A stretch of 64,000 nt of DNA from Dysgonomonas sp. HDW5A (lineage in GTDB: Bacteria > Bacteroidota > Bacteroidia > Bacteroidales > Dysgonomonadaceae): contig NZ_CP049857.1 of the NCBI RefSeq assembly GCF_011299555.1, positions 2,604,001 to 2,668,000 of the forward strand, written 5' to 3'. Shown here one piece after another: positions 34,364 to 43,890 of this stretch. The notes beneath the pieces were generated by a model. That model saw nothing but the letters and a program-made list of their open reading frames with translations, ran no database searches and was not told the DNA's origin. The position numbers and the translations under genes are program-made. Each line of letters begins with the position of its first letter. Positions within the stretch are counted from its first letter, which is position 1.

Positions 34364-35785
34364 TCAGAAGAGTTTCCAGATTTGAGCAACCAAAAAACAA
34401 ACTACAAGACCCAATACTAGAGGAAGCAAAGAGGCAACTGCAGTCCATTTAGCACTTCGGGTTTCTTTGTAGATAGTATAAATAGTTGTACTGCACGGAT
34501 TATGCAGTAAGCTGAACAACATGAGATTTACGGCTGTAAGTAATGTCCATCCTCCCGCATGTAGAATATTTGCAACTTCATTCTCCGAACCTTCGAAAAG
34601 CACGCCTGCCCCGTTGCCTATCCCCATACTGCTTAAGGTAAGGGTGGTGAGCATAAGTATGGTTGGTATTACAATTTCGTTGGCAGGAATAGCCACAATA
34701 TAAGCCAGAAGAATAACCCCATTCAGTCCGAGTATCAGTCCGAAAGGAGACAACCCGTCTATCATCCAGATGGCAATACTCTGATCTCCAATGTTTATAT
34801 TGCTGATCAGCCATATAATAGCTCCTGCAGGTGCTGCAAATACTACCGCACGCCCTAAGACTATCAATGTCCGGTCGATTAAAGAAGTGTAAATGGTTTG
34901 CCATATGCGTGGTGGACGATAGGGAGGAAGCTCCAGAATAAAGAATGAAGCCTCGCCTTTAAGCATGGTTTTGGATAAAAACCAAGAGACGGCAAAAGTA
35001 AATCCAATTCCTAATACCGCTATTCCAATAACCGATCCTGTGGATACTATCTGAGAAAGTCCTGTTGGAACAACTGCCCCGATAAATATAGTAGCAATCA
35101 GAATTTGTGTAGGCCATCGTCCGTTACATAGCGAAAAGTTATTGGTAATGATGGCAATGAGTCTTTCTCTGGGACTGTCTATAATACGTGTAGCTACTAC
35201 TCCGGCAGCATTGCAACCAAAACCCATACTCATGGTGAGAGCTTGTTTTCCGTGTGCACCTGCTTTACGGAATAGATTATCGAGATTGAAAGCTATACGT
35301 GGTAAATAGCCAAAATCTTCCATTAATGTAAACAAAGGGAAAAATATTGCCATCGGGGGAAGCATCACAGCTACTACCCAAGCTGTGGCAAGATACACGC
35401 CATCAATCAATAATCCGCTTATCCACCAAGGAATACTAAGGCTGTCTGCTCCTGTTTTCAGGAACGGATAAATAGTATCCAAAAATAGGGACGATAATAA
35501 TTGAGACGGATAATTCGCCCCGATTATGGTTAGCCAAAGCACAAACCCAAGTAGGAGCAACATGATAGGAAATCCCCAGATCCGGCTCGTCACTATATTA
35601 TCTATAGCCCGGTCAACTCGAAATGAGCGGTGTTGGTCATCCGATTTAACTGAGCTTTTTACTATTTTTGCTGCGTCTGCATAGAAACTTTCGGTCAGAT
35701 TATCGTGGTAGTTGTCACCAACATCCTTTCGTAATTCTTCCGCCAGTTTCAATAAATTATCAAGTGTCTGTTTATCTTCTTTCAT
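34364..35785 (-). CDS. feoB: FeoB membrane (permease) half, split gene
   Basis: The 473-aa product has a soluble N-terminal helix bundle (about 1-60) and about nine membrane helices with two Gate/nucleoside-recognition repeats. Motifs [24 protein letters not shown] and [11 protein letters not shown] match the FeoB core only loosely; the usual N-P-F-M-S-C-x-A-R-L-P is changed but the cysteine stays. It lacks the G domain, which is supplied by the overlapping upstream gene (4-bp ATGA overlap). Ferrous iron transport is the likely job, with a related metal possible. Confidence 0.85.
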   Translation of the reverse strand: MKEDKQTLDNLLKLAEELRKDVGDNYHDNLTESFYADAAKIVKSSVKSDDQHRSFRVDRAIDNIVTSRIWGFPIMLLLLGFVLWLTIIGANYPSQLLSSLFLDTIYPFLKTGADSLSIPWWISGLLIDGVYLATAWVVAVMLPPMAIFFPLFTLMEDFGYLPRIAFNLDNLFRKAGAHGKQALTMSMGFGCNAAGVVATRIIDSPRERLIAIITNNFSLCNGRWPTQILIATIFIGAVVPTGLSQIVSTGSVIGIAVLGIGFTFAVSWFLSKTMLKGEASFFILELPPYRPPRIWQTIYTSLIDRTLIVLGRAVVFAAPAGAIIWLISNINIGDQSIAIWMIDGLSPFGLILGLNGVILLAYIVAIPANEIVIPTILMLTTLTLSSMGIGNGAGVLFEGSENEVANILHAGGWTLLTAVNLMLFSLLHNPCSTTIYTIYKETRSAKWTAVASLLPLVLGLVVCFLVAQIWKLF

Positions 35786-36537
35786 TCCTGAAATCTCCCT
35801 TCTTTAAGAGCCTTAACTATACTTTCGTCACCTTCCAATAGGCGCATGGCTATCCATCGGCTGTTGGGTAGATGAGGATATAGTTTAATTAGCTCCTCAT
35901 TTAATCTCTCAATGGCAGTATTGGTTTTTCTTGGTATATCCTGAAAGTGATGAGGTCTGGTTTTGATCTCACCTATAGCCAAATCATGTACTGTGTGTAG
36001 TAATTCTGTTATACCTTCGTTTGATCTCGCACTGGTGGTAACAACAGGTATTCCCAGATCTCGGGCAAGCGTTCTGTCGTCTATTTCTATATGGTGCCTT
36101 TTGGCTTCATCCATTAGGTTGACACACAAGACTACCTTATCGGTAATCTCCAGAATCTGTAAAGCCAGATTTAAGTTTCGCTCCAGTCTGCTGGCATCAA
36201 CTACCACGATAGTGACATCGGGTTTACCAAACAGAATGTAATCTCGGGCAACCTCTTCGTCTTCGGAGGTTGATAATAAGGAATAAGTTCCCGGAAGGTC
36301 AACCAATTTGAATTTCTTATCTAAGAACGAAAAACTACCTTGAGCCGTAGTAACCGTTTTTCCCGGCCAGTTGCCCGTATGTTGGCGAAGTCCCGTAAGC
36401 GTATTGAATACCGTGCTTTTTCCCGTATTCGGATTTCCGGCAAGAGCTATCGTATAATCAAACGTGTCGGTTTTCTCTCCCATCTTTTTCAGATCGGAGT
36501 TTGTATTGTATTTGCATGTATTACAAGCGCTTGTCAT
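35782..36537 (-). CDS. feoB: FeoB G-protein half, split gene
   Basis: The 251-aa protein is a complete FeoB GTPase: G1 GNPNTGKST (34-42), the switch region, G3 [11 protein letters not shown]4 NLMDEA and G5 TSARSNEG, then a helical GDI-like part ending [15 protein letters not shown]. An N-terminal CNTCKYN motif is an extra with a CxxC that may bind metal. It overlaps feoA by 17 bp upstream and the permease by 4 bp downstream. Normally this domain is fused to the permease. Confidence 0.92.
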   Translation of the reverse strand: MTSACNTCKYNTNSDLKKMGEKTDTFDYTIALAGNPNTGKSTVFNTLTGLRQHTGNWPGKTVTTAQGSFSFLDKKFKLVDLPGTYSLLSTSEDEEVARDYILFGKPDVTIVVVDASRLERNLNLALQILEITDKVVLCVNLMDEAKRHHIEIDDRTLARDLGIPVVTTSARSNEGITELLHTVHDLAIGEIKTRPHHFQDIPRKTNTAIERLNEELIKLYPHLPNSRWIAMRLLEGDESIVKALKEGRFQE

Positions 36538-36799
36538 TGTCAGTTAGTTTCTTTATTAATATACATTGTGCTTGCTCGTTTCGTAAGGCAATCAGTGTAT
36601 TACGTAAACTATAAGCTACAGGATTACTTAATGGGCTGATGTTCTGAACGGTAATGATTGTTCCTCTCACAAAACCAAGATCGAGCAGGCGTCTTCTTAT
36701 TTCACCTTTGCAGCTTTCTTCTATACCAACTATCTTTGCTTTCTCCCCGTAGATGAGTTCCGATAGTCTGGTTTCTATTTGTAAAGCTTCATTTCCCAT
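36521..36799 (-). CDS. feoA: FeoA-domain protein
   Basis: The 92-aa SH3-like FeoA domain reads [62 protein letters not shown], with the standard L-x-x-L-G-F-x-x-G core. It supports FeoB at the cytoplasmic face. First gene of the leftward feo operon; in many Bacteroidales the domain is fused to FeoB, here it is free. A DtxR-type regulator is divergent over a 119-bp gap, suggesting iron control. Confidence 0.93.
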   Translation of the reverse strand: MGNEALQIETRLSELIYGEKAKIVGIEESCKGEIRRRLLDLGFVRGTIITVQNISPLSNPVAYSLRNTLIALRNEQAQCILIKKLTDNDKRL

Positions 36800-36903
36800 T
36801 GTTCTCCTTCTTTATTTATAATGATTAGAATTGTAAAATTATAAAGTTAGATTAATAAAACAAATTTATTTGGCTCTTATTTTAATGTTGTTCGCTTTTT
36901 ATA

Positions 36904-36911
36904 TATATTTG
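36904..36911 (+). promoter_or_regulatory. -7 element TATATTTG before the DtxR/MntR gene
   Basis: TATATTTG fits TAnnTTTG and has TTTA at 36881-36884, 19 nt upstream, as a near-perfect -33. It ends 7 bases before the ATG at 36919, so the mRNA would be nearly leaderless. On the other strand CAAATTTA at 36861-36868 is a -7 candidate for feoA. Confidence 0.5.
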
Positions 36912-36918
36912 TATCACA

Positions 36919-37572
36919 ATGTCTCCAACCGAAGAAAATTATCTGAAGAATTTGTTTTATCTGGAAAATAAACTGGGTGAAGCTACTGTAAATGAGTTAA
37001 GCAAGTCATTAGATATCAAGATGTCTACAGTAAATAGCATGATGAAGAAGTTTGCTGAAAAAGGCTTGATTCATTACGAAAGCTATAAACCCTTGAAGTT
37101 AACTGAACTGGGGAGACAACAAGCTGCACTTATACTTCGCAAACACCGTCTGACCGAGATGTTTCTGTATGAACGTATGGGACTTGGCTGGGAAGAAGTT
37201 CATTCGATTGCTGAACAGATTGAACATATTGATTCGACTGTTTTTTTCGACAGGATGGACGAATTATTAAATCACCCGCATATAGATCCACACGGATCTC
37301 CTATTCCCGATAAAAAAGGAAATATACCGCAAATAGACTATCATAGATTAAGTGATTGCAAAATTGGTGAAACAGTTACCCTTTCGGCAGTTATAGATTC
37401 ATCCGAAGATTTTCTCAACTTTCTGAGTAAACGCAGCTTAACATTGGGTGTGAAATTGACCATCGAATCTGTTGAAAATTTTGATGGAAGTATGACTGTT
37501 GACCATCAACAAAAAACATCGGAAGTTCTGAGTAAGTTTGTCTGTGACAGGCTGCTTGTCGTGAAATTGTAA
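36919..37572 (+). CDS. DtxR/MntR-family metal-dependent regulator
   Basis: The 217-aa protein has an N-terminal winged helix (SPTEENYLKNLFYLENK, then ATVNELSKSLDIKMSTVNSMMKKFAEKGLIHYESYKPLKLT), the DtxR dimer and metal domain (LRKHRLTEMFLYERMGLGWEEVHSIAEQIEH, HPHIDPHGSPIPDKKG) and a C-terminal FeoA/SH3-like part. His and Glu ligands H-R-L-x-E and E-x-x-x-x-A-E-x-x-E-H are present. Divergent from feoAB, it probably represses feo with Fe(II) or Mn(II). A clear hairpin terminator follows. Confidence 0.92.
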   Translation: MSPTEENYLKNLFYLENKLGEATVNELSKSLDIKMSTVNSMMKKFAEKGLIHYESYKPLKLTELGRQQAALILRKHRLTEMFLYERMGLGWEEVHSIAEQIEHIDSTVFFDRMDELLNHPHIDPHGSPIPDKKGNIPQIDYHRLSDCKIGETVTLSAVIDSSEDFLNFLSKRSLTLGVKLTIESVENFDGSMTVDHQQKTSEVLSKFVCDRLLVVKL

Positions 37573-37596
37573 ACAAACATCATCTATATAAAGAAT

Positions 37597-37627
37597 AAAA
37601 CAGTCCGAAATCACTTCGGACTGTTTT
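37597..37627 (+). terminator. Terminator after DtxR-family gene
   Basis: A 13-bp perfect stem (AAAACAGTCCGAA, 37597-37609, with 37615-37627), 5-nt loop, ending in TTTT. Confidence 0.85.
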
Positions 37628-37764
37628 GCTCTCATGATAAAGTGCATTCCCGTTATCGGGAAAAGTGTAATTGATTATTTTTCTACTTAACTAAAGAATA
37701 AAATTTATGGGTGTATTTTATAGTTGTAACAATCTATATTTGTTATACCTGCCAAAGCAATAAA

Positions 37765-37779
37765 AAGGTCTGCGGCCTT
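37765..37779. repeat. 15-nt palindrome (AAGGTCT-type), copy 4
   Basis: AAGGTCTGCGGCCTT keeps the full left arm and CCTT, with two changes in the right arm (one a G-U pair). It lies 239 bp before the GH2 gene. Confidence 0.5.
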
Positions 37780-38018
37780 AAATAAAACTATTCAAACAAA
37801 AATAAGCTGTTTGATCTGGGTATACAATGTAAAATAATCCGGATAGATGTAATATTATCTCTTAGATGCTATTATGAGGTGGTGATATGTCTAATCCTAT
37901 ATTTAATATGTCAAAATCTATAGGTTTTTGAATGAATTTACATAGAAGGTTAGTGCTGTGATTAATATATTTGTGTTCTGCTTTTACCTGAATCTAAAAA
38001 ATTAAACCGTATACTATT

Positions 38019-40907
38019 ATGAGGCACTTGGCTTGTCCCCTTTTAAGAATTTGTTTCGTTAGTTTATTCCTTTTACTCGGCTTATCCATTTTTTCGCAGC
38101 AAAAGAAGATTGATTTGCAAGGAACGTGGCGTTTCGATATCGATGCACAGGATAAAGGACTTACCGAACGATGGTATTCCCGAATGCTGAGAGACGAAAT
38201 AGTTCTGCCCGGTTCGATGACCGAGAACCGAAAAGGAGATGAAGTTACACTTCATACCGATTGGACAGCCAGTATTTATGATAGTTCTTTTTTCTTTAAT
38301 CCAAGATTGGAAAAATACAGGAAACAGGATAATTTGAAACTTCCTTTCTGGTTAACTCCTCTTAAGTATTATGTTGGAGCAGCGTGGTATCAACGTGATG
38401 TAGTTATTCCAAATTCGTGGAAAGGAGAACGTATTATTTTGTTTTTGGAACGTCCTCATACCGAAACCATGCTTTGGATCAATGATAAAGAGGTCGGTAT
38501 ACGAAACTCGTTATCAGTACCCCATGTATTTGACGTAACGCCTTATCTTAAAATAGGTAAGAACACGATCAGTCTGCGGATTGATAACCGAACCAAAGAA
38601 ATCAACGTAGGCAAAGACTCCCATAGTATAACCGACCAAACGCAAGGAAACTGGAATGGGGTAGTAGGTCGCTTAGAACTACAAGCCACACCTCAGACAT
38701 ATATCGAAGATATTCAGATCTTTCCCGATCTGAAAGCTAAGAAAGCAGTTGTTACTGTTTATATCGAAGGCAGCACTTCGGGCGAAATTTTACTTAAGGC
38801 AGAAAGTTTTAATGGAGACAAACGACATGTTGTAATACCTGTTAAGCAAAGTTTCAAACCTCAGGGAAAAGCTACTACTTTATCGATTGATCTACCAATG
38901 GGTGATGAGATGCAATTGTGGGATGAATTTAATCCTAATTTATATAGACTTACAGCGACCTTACAAACTAAAGCAGGCAAAGATGTACGACAAGTACAAT
39001 TCGGGATGCGTGAGTTTACCATTCAAGATAAATATTTCTATATCAATGGTCGTAAAACCATGCTGAGGGGTACGGTCGAGAACTGTGTTTTTCCATTGAC
39101 AGGTTATGCTCCCATGGATATAGAATCGTGGGAACGGGTATTTCGTATCTGCCGCCAATATGGTTTGAACCACATGCGGTTCCATTCGTTTTGTCCACCC
39201 GAAGCAGCTATGATAGCTGCCGATTTGGTTGGTTTCTATTTGCAACCCGAAGGACCTACATGGCCCAATCACGGATCGTCGTTAGGTAATGGCGAGCCAG
39301 TGGACAATTACTTGTGGGAAGAAGCCAAACGCATTGTTAAACAATATGGTAACTATCCATCTTTTGCCATGTTTGCCATTGGTAACGAACCTCGTGGACG
39401 TTGGGTAGCATGGGTAAGTAAATTTGTGGATTACTGGAAAGAAACCGATTCACGGCGAGTTTATACAGGTGCTTCTGTGGGGAATGGCTGGGCATGGCAA
39501 CCCCGTAATCAGTTTCATGTAAAAGCAGGAGCAAGAGGTTTAACATGGTCAGACGAACGACCTGAATCTAATTCGGACTATCAGGCTCGTATTGATACCG
39601 TTAGACAGCCCTATGTATCGCACGAAACAGGACAGTGGTGTGTATTCCCCGATTTTACCGAGATTGACAGATATACAGGTGTGATGCGTGCCCGTAATTT
39701 CGAACTGTTCCGTCAAGATCTCAAAGACCGTAATATGGGCGATCTATCTGCTGCTTTTCTGAGAGCATCGGGCAAATTACAAGCTTTAGTCTATAAAAAT
39801 GAAATAGAAAAAACATTGCGTACGTCTAACTATGCAGGATTTCAATTACTCAGTCTGAATGATTATTCGGGACAAGGAACTGCTCTAGTTGGTGTTCTAA
39901 ATGCCTTCTGGGAAGATAAAGGATATATAAATAGTGAAGAGTTCCGTAAGTTTTGTGCACCAACGGTTTTACTTTCCCGTATGGATAAGTTTGTATTCGA
40001 AAATAACGAAACAGTGCAGGCTCGAATCGAAGTTTCGCATTTCGGAGAAAAGGAACTGAAACAAACTCCTGTTAATTGGACTATCAAAGATACTTATGGA
40101 AAAGTTATTCGAAAAGGACAGTTATCAGCCAAAGATATAGCTATAGGAAATTGTCAGAATTTAGGAACAATATCCTTTCCTTTAAATACCATTGATAAAG
40201 CTTCAAAGTTGAATCTCGAAGTGAATATTCCGTGTTCGGATATAACTAACAATTGGGATTTCTGGGTATATCCTGCCACTTTGCCGGAAGTGAATACTTC
40301 GGATATTTATATTACTCAAACAATAGATCCCAAAGCAAAAGATATTCTGAATAACGGAGGAAAAGTATTACTCTTATTGGCCGGAAAAGTAGAGCAGGGG
40401 AAAGATGTCGTACAATACATGACACCTGCTTTCTGGAATACATCGTGGTTTAAAATGCGTCCGCCACATACCGTTGGAACATTGATCCGAGATAATCACC
40501 CCATTTTTAAAAACTTCCCGACTGATTTTTATACAGGCTTGCAATGGTGGGAGCTGACAAATAAAGCTCAGACAATGGAAATGAATAGTTTTCCTGCTGA
40601 CTTTCAACCTATCGTACAACCTATTGATACTTGGTTTATAAACCGTAAACTAGGTATGTTATTCGAGGCAAATGTGGGTAAAGGCAAGATCGTGGTTTGC
40701 AGTGCCGATATTCAATCCGATTTAGATAAACGCCCTGTAGCACGTCAACTCTATTATGCGATAACTAAATACATGACATCTGGATTTTTCTATCCTGAAT
40801 CGGATTTAAACCTATCGGTTATAGAGGATTTTACGAAACTTGAAGGCGAGCGTATAAATACCCACACCCAAGATGCTCCCGATGAATTGAAAAATATAAT
40901 ACAATAA
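38019..40907 (+). CDS. Glycoside hydrolase family 2-type enzyme
   Basis: The 962-aa protein has a signal peptide (FVSLFLLLGLSIFSQ, about 29), a sugar-binding jelly-roll (about 30-230), an Ig-like domain and a TIM barrel. The likely acid/base is in FAIGNEPRGRW (about 455-459) and a candidate nucleophile in SHETGQW (about 535). The start of the barrel has KYFYINGRKTMLRGT, typical of GH2. A C-terminal region (about 690-940) is a sheet-rich/GATase-like tail. Specificity is unsure; beta-galactosidase or beta-glucuronidase on pectin side chains fits the locus. Confidence 0.82.
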   Translation: MRHLACPLLRICFVSLFLLLGLSIFSQQKKIDLQGTWRFDIDAQDKGLTERWYSRMLRDEIVLPGSMTENRKGDEVTLHTDWTASIYDSSFFFNPRLEKYRKQDNLKLPFWLTPLKYYVGAAWYQRDVVIPNSWKGERIILFLERPHTETMLWINDKEVGIRNSLSVPHVFDVTPYLKIGKNTISLRIDNRTKEINVGKDSHSITDQTQGNWNGVVGRLELQATPQTYIEDIQIFPDLKAKKAVVTVYIEGSTSGEILLKAESFNGDKRHVVIPVKQSFKPQGKATTLSIDLPMGDEMQLWDEFNPNLYRLTATLQTKAGKDVRQVQFGMREFTIQDKYFYINGRKTMLRGTVENCVFPLTGYAPMDIESWERVFRICRQYGLNHMRFHSFCPPEAAMIAADLVGFYLQPEGPTWPNHGSSLGNGEPVDNYLWEEAKRIVKQYGNYPSFAMFAIGNEPRGRWVAWVSKFVDYWKETDSRRVYTGASVGNGWAWQPRNQFHVKAGARGLTWSDERPESNSDYQARIDTVRQPYVSHETGQWCVFPDFTEIDRYTGVMRARNFELFRQDLKDRNMGDLSAAFLRASGKLQALVYKNEIEKTLRTSNYAGFQLLSLNDYSGQGTALVGVLNAFWEDKGYINSEEFRKFCAPTVLLSRMDKFVFENNETVQARIEVSHFGEKELKQTPVNWTIKDTYGKVIRKGQLSAKDIAIGNCQNLGTISFPLNTIDKASKLNLEVNIPCSDITNNWDFWVYPATLPEVNTSDIYITQTIDPKAKDILNNGGKVLLLLAGKVEQGKDVVQYMTPAFWNTSWFKMRPPHTVGTLIRDNHPIFKNFPTDFYTGLQWWELTNKAQTMEMNSFPADFQPIVQPIDTWFINRKLGMLFEANVGKGKIVVCSADIQSDLDKRPVARQLYYAITKYMTSGFFYPESDLNLSVIEDFTKLEGERINTHTQDAPDELKNIIQ

Positions 40908-40915
40908 TTGGTATC

Positions 40916-40941
40916 GTAGGGGCAGACCTATGTATCTGCTC
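40916..40941 (+). repeat. GTAGGGGC hairpin repeat, copy 1
   Basis: GTAGGGGCAGACC at 40916 runs into ATGTATCTGCTC, forming a short GGGCAGA/TCTGCTC hairpin in the 56-bp gap between the GH2 and GH42 genes. A related copy is at 43045. It resembles REP-like units common in several bacterial genomes. Confidence 0.5.
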
Positions 40942-40963
40942 GCTATTATTTAAAATAGAGAAC

Positions 40964-43042
40964 ATGAGGAAGAAACTTCTTACAGGACTATTATTAATAG
41001 CTTTTACTTTGGGACTCAATGCCCAAAAAGCAGACCCTTTTTTCGATCCGAAGGATTTGACAATTGTGGGTACTTATTATTATCCCGAACATTGGGACGA
41101 AAGCCAATGGGAGAGGGATTTGAAACAAATAAAAGACCTCGGATTCGACTTTGTACATTATGCCGAATTTGCATGGGCACAGCTCGAACCACAAGAAGGT
41201 GTTTATGATTTTGCCTGGTTAGACAAAGCCGTTGATCTGGCAGATAAAAACGGACTGAAAGTAATTATGTGTACTTCAACTGCCACACCGCCTGTGTGGT
41301 TGGTTCGGAAATATCCCGATGTATTGATAACTCGTGAAAATGGAACGAAGATGGATCATGGAGCACGTCAGCACCCATCGCCATCGAATACATTTTATAG
41401 AGAATACTCTCTGAAAATGATCGATAAACTGGCTCAGCATTTTGGCAACGATAAACGTATTATGGGTTGGCAGTTAGATAACGAACCTCGCCCTGTTGCT
41501 GATTATGGAGAAGATGCTCATAAAAGATTTCGCACATGGTTGAAAAACAAATATACCACTATTGCTGCTTTGAACAAAGCTTGGGGTACTAACTTCTGGA
41601 GTCAGGTGTATTCTGATTTTTCGGAGATAAATATTCCTCAGACTTCTCAAATGTTTATGAATACACATCAAATTCTGGATTATAACAGGTTTATAACCGA
41701 TGAGATGGCTACATTTTTGGATGATCAGACCAAAACTATCCGAAAATACAGTATTCCCACACAATGGGTTACTACTAATTATATTCCCCTATATGAGGAC
41801 GGACATTTACGAAAAAGCGACCAATTGGATTTCCATTCCTATACCCGTTATATGGTGTTTGGCGAAAATTATGGAATAGGGCGTAAAGGGTATCGCTTAG
41901 GACCTGTTGAACGTATTGCAAAAGCCAATGATTTCTTCCGTCCTATAGATGGTGTTTATGGCATTATGGAACTTCAGCCGGGGCAAGTAAACTGGGGTAC
42001 GATAAACTCTCAACCTCTACCGGGAACTGTTCGTTTGTGGTTGTGGCATGTTTTTGCAGGAGGCAGTAAGTTTGCTTGTACGTATCGTTATCGTCAGCCC
42101 ATTTATGGAACCGAACTATATCATTATGGTATTGTCGGATCGGATGGAGTAACACCAACTCCAAGTGGATTAGAATATTCTGCATTTATCAAAGAAATAG
42201 CATCGCTTCGAAAAGAATACAAGGCAGATGCTAAAAATCCCGAAGCTTACGAGAAAAGAAGAACCGCCATTCTCTACAATCACGAGAATACGTGGGAAAT
42301 GGAACGCAACAAGCAAACAACAGAATGGAATACGGAAAAACACATAGATAAGTATTATAATGCTTTGAAAAACTTTGGTGCTCCTGTCGACTTCATTGAC
42401 GAAAGAGCCGGATTCTCAAAATACAATGTGATTATTGCCCCTGCTTATGAAATGATCGATCCCGAATTGGTGCAACGATGGAAAGCCTATGCAGAGCAAG
42501 GCGGCAATCTTGTATTAACTGCCCGATCGGGGCATAAAACACGCAACGGACAACTCTTTGAAGCTAAGTTTGGAGAACTTATTTATCCATTGATAGGTGC
42601 TCAGATAGAGTTCTATGATCTTTTACAACCCACTACTCCCGATAATGTAATTTTTGAAGGAAAGCCTTATAGCTGGACTAGTTGGGGCGAAATCTTAAAG
42701 ACTGATGCCGGAACCGAAACATGGGCTACGTATCAAGGTGATTTTTATGAAGGAAGTTCTTCTGTCATACATCATCGTCTAGGAAAAGGATCAGTAACGT
42801 ATGTGGGTGTCGATTCTCAAAAGGGAGAATTGGAGAAAGATGTTTTGAAGAGGCTTTATTCACAATTAAACATTCCGATTCTTGATCTACCTGCCGGTTT
42901 ACATATCGAATATCGCGATGGCTTTGGTATTGCAGTGAATTATGCCGATAAGACATTGAGTTTACCTTTGGCTGAAAACGTACAATACATTATTGGAGGA
43001 AAAGAAATACCCACGGCAGGTGTATCTGTCTGGAAAGAATGA
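40964..43042 (+). CDS. Glycoside hydrolase family 42 beta-galactosidase
   Basis: The 692-aa protein has a signal peptide (LLTGLLLIAFTLGLNAQK) and the GH42 A domain from GTYYYPEHWDESQWERDL. The acid/base is in WQLDNEPRP (about 172-176) and the nucleophile in MELQPGQVNWG (about 336). The trimerisation-type B domain (ILYNHENTWEMERN to GNLVLTARSG) and a small C-terminal domain follow. It removes terminal beta-galactose from galactan side chains. Its stop overlaps an upstream ATG of the next gene by 4 bp. Confidence 0.93.
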   Translation: MRKKLLTGLLLIAFTLGLNAQKADPFFDPKDLTIVGTYYYPEHWDESQWERDLKQIKDLGFDFVHYAEFAWAQLEPQEGVYDFAWLDKAVDLADKNGLKVIMCTSTATPPVWLVRKYPDVLITRENGTKMDHGARQHPSPSNTFYREYSLKMIDKLAQHFGNDKRIMGWQLDNEPRPVADYGEDAHKRFRTWLKNKYTTIAALNKAWGTNFWSQVYSDFSEINIPQTSQMFMNTHQILDYNRFITDEMATFLDDQTKTIRKYSIPTQWVTTNYIPLYEDGHLRKSDQLDFHSYTRYMVFGENYGIGRKGYRLGPVERIAKANDFFRPIDGVYGIMELQPGQVNWGTINSQPLPGTVRLWLWHVFAGGSKFACTYRYRQPIYGTELYHYGIVGSDGVTPTPSGLEYSAFIKEIASLRKEYKADAKNPEAYEKRRTAILYNHENTWEMERNKQTTEWNTEKHIDKYYNALKNFGAPVDFIDERAGFSKYNVIIAPAYEMIDPELVQRWKAYAEQGGNLVLTARSGHKTRNGQLFEAKFGELIYPLIGAQIEFYDLLQPTTPDNVIFEGKPYSWTSWGEILKTDAGTETWATYQGDFYEGSSSVIHHRLGKGSVTYVGVDSQKGELEKDVLKRLYSQLNIPILDLPAGLHIEYRDGFGIAVNYADKTLSLPLAENVQYIIGGKEIPTAGVSVWKE

Positions 43043-43044
43043 AA

Positions 43045-43068
43045 GTAGGGGCGAAAAATAATTTGCCC
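43045..43068 (+). repeat. GTAGGGGC hairpin repeat, copy 2
   Basis: GTAGGGGCGAAAAATAATTTGCCC lies between the GH42 stop and the esterase start at 43084. GGGC/GCCC form the base of the stem. An ATG at 43039 would translate through the element; the signal-peptide start at 43084 avoids it. Confidence 0.5.
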
Positions 43069-43083
43069 AACAAAAATAAAAAC

Positions 43084-43836
43084 ATGAAAAATAAATTAGT
43101 TTTAGCAGTTCTTTTTATTCTGCTATGCAGTTTTAAATCTTCTGAACCTAAAATAAGAATTTTTATAGCAGGAGATTCTACAGCTCAGAGTTATAAGGAA
43201 GAAAAAGACGGTTTGATAAAAGGGTGGGGACAAATGCTTGAAAAATATTTCACGGATAATGTGCAGGTCGTTAATCATGCAATAGGAGGAAGAAGTACCA
43301 AAACCTTTATAAGCGAAGGGCGTTGGGATCGATTGCTGTTGGAAGTAAAAGCAGGCGATTATGTATTTATCCAATTTGGACATAATGATGCATCAACTCG
43401 TCCCGAAAGACATGCATCTTACGAAGATTATGAAAAGAATCTGCTGAAATTTATTCACGATGTAAGAGTTAAAGACGCTTATCCTGTATTATTGACCTCA
43501 CTTGTGATGCGTACTTTTAAAGATGGTAATCTGGTTGATGATCGTTTGAAAGGCTATCCCGTTATTACCCGAAAAGTAGCCAGAGAACACGCCGTTCCCT
43601 TGATTGATATAAATTTAAAGACGCGTGATTTTATAACCATGTTAGGCGATTCGGCATCTATACCTTATTATCGTTGGGTGGAAGCAGGTGTAGACCATGC
43701 TAAACCTGATGGATTGAAAGATGACACTCACATGATGGATAAAGGAGCTACAAAGGTTGCTTCTTTTGTAGCCGAAGGCATAAGAGATTTGAACTTATAT
43801 GGATTAAGTAAATATCTTAAAGCGGTGGAAGAATGA
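43084..43836 (+). CDS. SGNH/CE12-type rhamnogalacturonan acetylesterase
   Basis: The start at 43084 gives 250 aa with a signal peptide (LVLAVLFILLCSFKSS). The four SGNH blocks are present: AGDSTAQS with nucleophile Ser about 31, IGGRSTKTF, FGHNDAS and DDTHMMDKGA with the Asp/His pair near 214-217. It removes acetyl groups from galacturonic acid in rhamnogalacturonan. A second ATG 45 bp upstream overlaps the GH42 stop but lacks a signal. This is one of three esterase domains in the locus. Confidence 0.9.
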   Translation: MKNKLVLAVLFILLCSFKSSEPKIRIFIAGDSTAQSYKEEKDGLIKGWGQMLEKYFTDNVQVVNHAIGGRSTKTFISEGRWDRLLLEVKAGDYVFIQFGHNDASTRPERHASYEDYEKNLLKFIHDVRVKDAYPVLLTSLVMRTFKDGNLVDDRLKGYPVITRKVAREHAVPLIDINLKTRDFITMLGDSASIPYYRWVEAGVDHAKPDGLKDDTHMMDKGATKVASFVAEGIRDLNLYGLSKYLKAVEE

Positions 43837-43890
43837 AAAATATTTTTTAACTTTGAATGCTTTAAGTATAAACAGCTAACCGATCTTTTT

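Larger units (their letters stand above)
37573..38018. other. 446-bp intergenic region before the pectin locus
   Basis: It holds the mntR terminator, the 15-nt palindrome at 37765-37779 and a TATATTTG -7 candidate at 37966-37973 for the GH2 gene, with no matching -33. No coding frame was found. Confidence 0.55.
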
